Positions 61,083 to 64,000 of a stretch of DNA of 64,000 bases are shown one piece after another. A program made the position numbers and the translations under genes. The notes beneath the pieces were generated by a model. That model ran no database searches and was not told where the DNA came from. It saw only the letters and a program-made list of their open reading frames with translations. Source of the stretch: Eggerthellaceae bacterium (GTDB taxonomy: Bacteria; Actinomycetota; Coriobacteriia; Coriobacteriales; Eggerthellaceae); the NCBI GenBank assembly GCA_009782605.1, contig WRIR01000001.1, forward strand, positions 115,109 to 179,108, in the 5' to 3' direction. Positions within the stretch are counted from its first letter, which is position 1, and every line of letters begins with the position of its first letter.

Positions 61083-61703
61083 TTAAGGCCTCGTGACCCT
61101 GCCGGGGTCGGTCGTCAGGTCGATGGTGATGCCCCACTTCTCGTCCGAGTCGCCCTCGGCCTGGAGGCTGTCGGCCAGGACCTCTATCTTGACCTCGGCG
61201 TCGGGCCCGTACTTGGCTATGAAGCCGTCCCTGTCGGCCAGCGACACCCCCGTCAGCAGGATGCTCGTCTGGTTCCTGCCAGCCTCGGGGTAGAGCACCG
61301 AGCCGTAATAGAAGTAGCCATCGTCGCCATAGACCCATTTCGCAGACCAGTCGCTGGCGAACTCCAAGACGACGTCACCGAGGGCCATCTTGTTGTTGAC
61401 GGGCTCGGAGAAGTCGGCCAGGTCGCAGGCGATGTAGTTGCCGTCTGAATCCAGAATGTAGGGCACTATCATGGCGCGCACGACGCTGGGCACGTCGGTG
61501 GGGCCGGTGCCCATGGTGAGCCGGACCTCCTTCGTATCCCAGTCATAGTCGTTCTCGTCGATCTTCACCGGGTTCTTCCCTATCTCGAAGTAGTTGGTCT
61601 CGGTGTTGGTCAGCGTGGCCAGGTAGGCTATCGTCCCCACGCCCACCGCCGCAACGAGCAGCAGGACAAGGGCAAGCCGTGCGTGTGTCAGGGCGTTCCT
61701 CAT
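61083..61703 (-). CDS. TasA/CalY-like exported protein, paralogue 5 (divergent)
   Basis: 206 residues. Signal: RLALVLLLVAAVGVGTIAYL then ATLTNTETNYFEIGKNPVKI. The core differs more from the others (EVRLTMGTGPTDVPSVVRAM) but keeps a WKYGDDGYFYYGSVLYP-like strand and the closing IEVLADSLQAEG. Its ATG overlaps the adhesin gene stop by four bases, so the two are co-translated. Confidence 0.78.
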   Translation of the reverse strand: MRNALTHARLALVLLLVAAVGVGTIAYLATLTNTETNYFEIGKNPVKIDENDYDWDTKEVRLTMGTGPTDVPSVVRAMIVPYILDSDGNYIACDLADFSEPVNNKMALGDVVLEFASDWSAKWVYGDDGYFYYGSVLYPEAGRNQTSILLTGVSLADRDGFIAKYGPDAEVKIEVLADSLQAEGDSDEKWGITIDLTTDPGRVTRP

Positions 61704-64000
61704 GGTGTGCCTCCTGCCAGCGCTGCCGGCGGCATGTGGTTGGTGATGCGGTCCTTCTCATGCACCCAGGGGACGTCGTCGCGGTCGTTCCAGAAGGTAT
61801 AAAGGGCGTTCGAGTCCTCCGACCACAGGGAGACGTTCCTGTCGGCCTCGCTCACGACTGCGACCGGGTTCCTCGTGGTGGCGCCGTCCCTCTCGAAGAC
61901 GTGGTCGTCGGCAAGGCGGCCGACCAGGAGCGTATGGGTCCAGTTGGAGCCGAGCTCGGTGACGGTATACCAGCCGTCTTCCATGTCTGCGAAGGTAACC
62001 GAGCCATAGTCCCCGCCCTTGGGGATGGTGATGACGGCGAACATGGTGCGGATAAGGTCTCCCGGCTGGCCGTCCGAGATGTCGCCGGTCTGCCCGTCCA
62101 CAAGGTGCTTGTCGCCTTCGCGCTGCTCGACGCGGAAGACGAAGGTCTCTTCCTGGCGCGTCGGCGCGGTCAGGTTCTTCTCGATCACCAGGTCGTTGCT
62201 CCATTCGACGTAGAGGTCGACGGTGATGTGGTGGTTGATGTCGTTGACATAGGCGGGCCTCTCCGCCACGATGCCGGTGCTGTCCGTATGCCACTGCACG
62301 TATTCGACCTCACCTGCCGGGGGGTTCTTCATCTTGTTGAAGTGCAGGTAGTAGCCACCCTGGTCGTCTTTCATAACGATATAGGTGACTGTGGCCGAGG
62401 CATGGTACATGACGGTGCGGATGATGCCCAGGGTCTCTTCGAGGTCTTCCTCGAAGAAGTAGTAGTCGAGCGGGATCTCTATCTCGGCACCCTCCACGAT
62501 GCTGTCTGCACTTATCTCGGCCCGGCCCGCAACCGTGCCGTCGCGCTCGCGCATGGTAAGCTCGATCTTCTTGACCTTGACGCTCCCGTTTGCCTTTTTC
62601 CAGCTCGCGGACATGTTGGTAGCCTGGGGGTTGTCGAGCGCGGCGGCGTTTTGTGCCGTGGTGCCGGTATAGGTAAAGCCCAGGTCGGGGCCGTCGTCTT
62701 GCGAGGCGGTGGGCTCTAAGAACCTGCTTTCGGGCGCCTGGGTGCTGTTGTTGAATACGTTCACCCGCAGGTCGTATTCGGTGGGCTTGATGGTGATGAC
62801 TTTCTCATCGACGCGGTAGCGCCCGTCGGCCAGGACCCAGTAGTAGGTGACGATGTACTTGTTCTCGCTCGCCATGCCGCTGTAGAGGGGGTTGTCCCCG
62901 TTCCACATCTTCTCGTCGAGGGTCGTGTTGTTGTTCGTGTTCGGGCCGACCACGCCGATGAGGTACTGCGGCACGAGCTGTATGTCGCCGTACACCGGAT
63001 CGTAGTCCTCGGTGAGTATGTTGCCGTCCGCATCCACGTAATACATCCCCGTGGGGTCTTTCTGCGCCCGCCAGATATCGGTGTTCACCCAGGCCCCCTG
63101 GCTGGCCGTGAAATGCGTCCAGTTCGATGGGGCGAAGTAGTATTTCGAGGTCAGGAGGTCCTTATTCGCCTCAAGCGGGGTTGACGGGGTTGTTATCGGG
63201 GTGATGTGCGGGTATCCCATGTCGAAGGACTCCGACCACGCCTTGGCATCGTCGAGCCCGATGACCAGGTTGTCCTTGAGGTTGTCCATCATCGCCATCT
63301 CGACGTCCAGGCGGTGGTTGTAGGTCTCTCCCGACATGAAGGTCTGGTCCTCGCCCGCATACACGCTCATGTAGGCTATCAGGCGCAGGGGGCGGTGCCC
63401 CTTGGCGGAGGCGACGTACTCGCTCACGCTCACCCAGTCGAGGCCGGGATGGTTGATGGTTATACGGTCCGTGTTCCCGATAGTGATGTGGTCGGTCGTG
63501 ATGGTTCCCGGATTGCCAACAATCCCGCTGTTCACCAAGGAAGGTGCGCCCCCGGGAATCATCTTTTCCCAACTTGTGTCGTTCTCGGCGATCAGGGTAA
63601 CCGGGAAGTCGGTGATGATGTCGCGCACCGTGTCATAGGTGTAGATGCCACCCAGGTGGTTGCTGCCGCCATCGCGCATATTCCACGGCACCTTATCCGC
63701 CGTGCGCATGCCCGTGGTGTTCCATTCGTAGCCCTCGCCCCAGGTGTCCAAGAACACCGTGGCGGTCGATGCCTTCGACCAGGCTTCTATGGTTTCAAGC
63801 TCTTTCACAAGCCATCCGTCTGCTGTGGTCGGTGCGGCATGGGTTCTCAGTTGCGGGTAGTGCTGGGGCTGGTAGGACCACTGGGCGTTGTTGGAAAAGC
63901 CCCTGAACCCAGCGTCGCCTATCGGGCCGTAGGTGCCGCTGGCAAGCCCCGTGCCCGCCTTGTCGGTGCTGGAGGTCAACACGCCGCGCACGCCGTTGTA
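61700..64000 (-). CDS. Large adhesin-like surface protein, C-terminal part (window edge)
   Basis: At least 766 residues; the frame runs past 64000 and the N-terminus is missing. The visible part has Gly/Asn/Thr-rich beta sequence, then a segment with IPLDYYFFEEDLEETLGI. Near the end it has a Cna-B/SpaA-like domain (NLTAPTRQEETFVFRVEQ, GQPGDLIRTMFAVITIPKGG, FADMEDGWYTVTELGSNWTH), the type found in pilins and collagen adhesins. There is no sorting signal at the end (NHMPPAALAGGTP), so it may be held by its TasA-like neighbours or by a non-covalent route. First gene of the co-translated cluster seen here. Confidence 0.8.
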   Translation of the reverse strand, partial: YNGVRGVLTSSTDKAGTGLASGTYGPIGDAGFRGFSNNAQWSYQPQHYPQLRTHAAPTTADGWLVKELETIEAWSKASTATVFLDTWGEGYEWNTTGMRTADKVPWNMRDGGSNHLGGIYTYDTVRDIITDFPVTLIAENDTSWEKMIPGGAPSLVNSGIVGNPGTITTDHITIGNTDRITINHPGLDWVSVSEYVASAKGHRPLRLIAYMSVYAGEDQTFMSGETYNHRLDVEMAMMDNLKDNLVIGLDDAKAWSESFDMGYPHITPITTPSTPLEANKDLLTSKYYFAPSNWTHFTASQGAWVNTDIWRAQKDPTGMYYVDADGNILTEDYDPVYGDIQLVPQYLIGVVGPNTNNNTTLDEKMWNGDNPLYSGMASENKYIVTYYWVLADGRYRVDEKVITIKPTEYDLRVNVFNNSTQAPESRFLEPTASQDDGPDLGFTYTGTTAQNAAALDNPQATNMSASWKKANGSVKVKKIELTMRERDGTVAGRAEISADSIVEGAEIEIPLDYYFFEEDLEETLGIIRTVMYHASATVTYIVMKDDQGGYYLHFNKMKNPPAGEVEYVQWHTDSTGIVAERPAYVNDINHHITVDLYVEWSNDLVIEKNLTAPTRQEETFVFRVEQREGDKHLVDGQTGDISDGQPGDLIRTMFAVITIPKGGDYGSVTFADMEDGWYTVTELGSNWTHTLLVGRLADDHVFERDGATTRNPVAVVSEADRNVSLWSEDSNALYTFWNDRDDVPWVHEKDRITNHMPPAALAGGTP

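Noticed and set aside
61700..61760. LPXTG-type anchor at the end of the adhesin
   Set aside because: The C-terminus has no LPxTG-like motif, hydrophobic helix or positive tail.
1..64000. CRISPR arrays, prophage, rRNA or intact insertion sequences
   Set aside because: No regularly spaced direct repeats of suitable length, no transposase or phage genes and no rRNA sequence were seen.

Overview
The window is a high-GC chromosomal segment whose gene content points to a gut anaerobe of the Eggerthellaceae (Coriobacteriia, Actinomycetota). The grounds are secreted (Tat) molybdopterin and flavin oxidoreductases, each beside a large MalT-like or membrane-bound LuxR-type regulator, a pentaheme NrfA-like cytochrome, Gram-positive lipoprotein and sorting signals, and the core gene order alaS-yqgF-mltG-yqeG-aro genes-pepP/Q-efp. 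The family assignment is inferred from content and style; no search was possible.

Layout. 1-3.1 kb: the N-terminus of a Tat-exported molybdopterin lipoprotein (cut by the window edge) and its MalT-like regulator, with a phased array of four GGAGTA boxes between them. 3.4-6.2 kb: an odd transmembrane protein with nine ~50-residue repeats on both sides of one membrane helix plus an SH3b domain. 6.6-10.6 kb: a small winged-helix-like protein, a perfect 32-bp inverted repeat, and a MoxR-ATPase/VWA pair. 10.6-17.4 kb: a respiratory or dehydroxylase-type module made of a cytoplasmic molybdopterin enzyme, a two-cluster ferredoxin, a membrane LuxR and a MalT-like LuxR. 17.8-24 kb: a truncated EF-P paralogue, a small PQ-loop-like membrane protein, a MORN/RHS-like surface protein with an AT-rich gene fragment downstream, a CCG-domain Fe-S protein and a DUF4013-type membrane protein. 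24.1-25.4 kb: rplL and rplJ with a likely L10 leader. 25.5-30.4 kb: an NrfA-like cytochrome, a Tat flavoprotein reductase and a divergent membrane LuxR. 30.6-31.1 kb: a MazF-type toxin-antitoxin pair. 31.2-32.8 kb: recN. 33.2-40.6 kb: a complete Dms-like operon (catalytic subunit, four-cluster ferredoxin, TorD-type chaperone, heme-type membrane subunit) facing a third MalT-like regulator. 40.6-55.5 kb: one long minus-strand housekeeping run (yigZ, efp, pepP/Q, aroQ, aroB, aroK, aroC, aroE, yqeG, mltG, yqgF, alaS, an AI-2E family transporter, a DUF948/coiled-coil protein). 55.7-64 kb: a surface-protein cluster of five TasA/CalY-like paralogues, one ending in a PKTGD sorting signal, and a large adhesin-like protein cut by the window end.

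How it fits together. The window carries at least three electron-acceptor modules (two Dms-type molybdopterin systems, one cytoplasmic molybdopterin system) and one flavoprotein/cytochrome pair. Each sits beside its own substrate-sensing LuxR regulator, the arrangement expected of a specialist that switches between many small-molecule acceptors. The ends of the aro genes overlap by 4 to 38 bases, so that stretch is probably one transcript. The most unusual items are the TasA-like paralogue array with its adhesin, the nine-repeat membrane-spanning protein, the domain-III-less EF-P paralogue, and the phased GGAGTA boxes upstream of the first molybdopterin gene.
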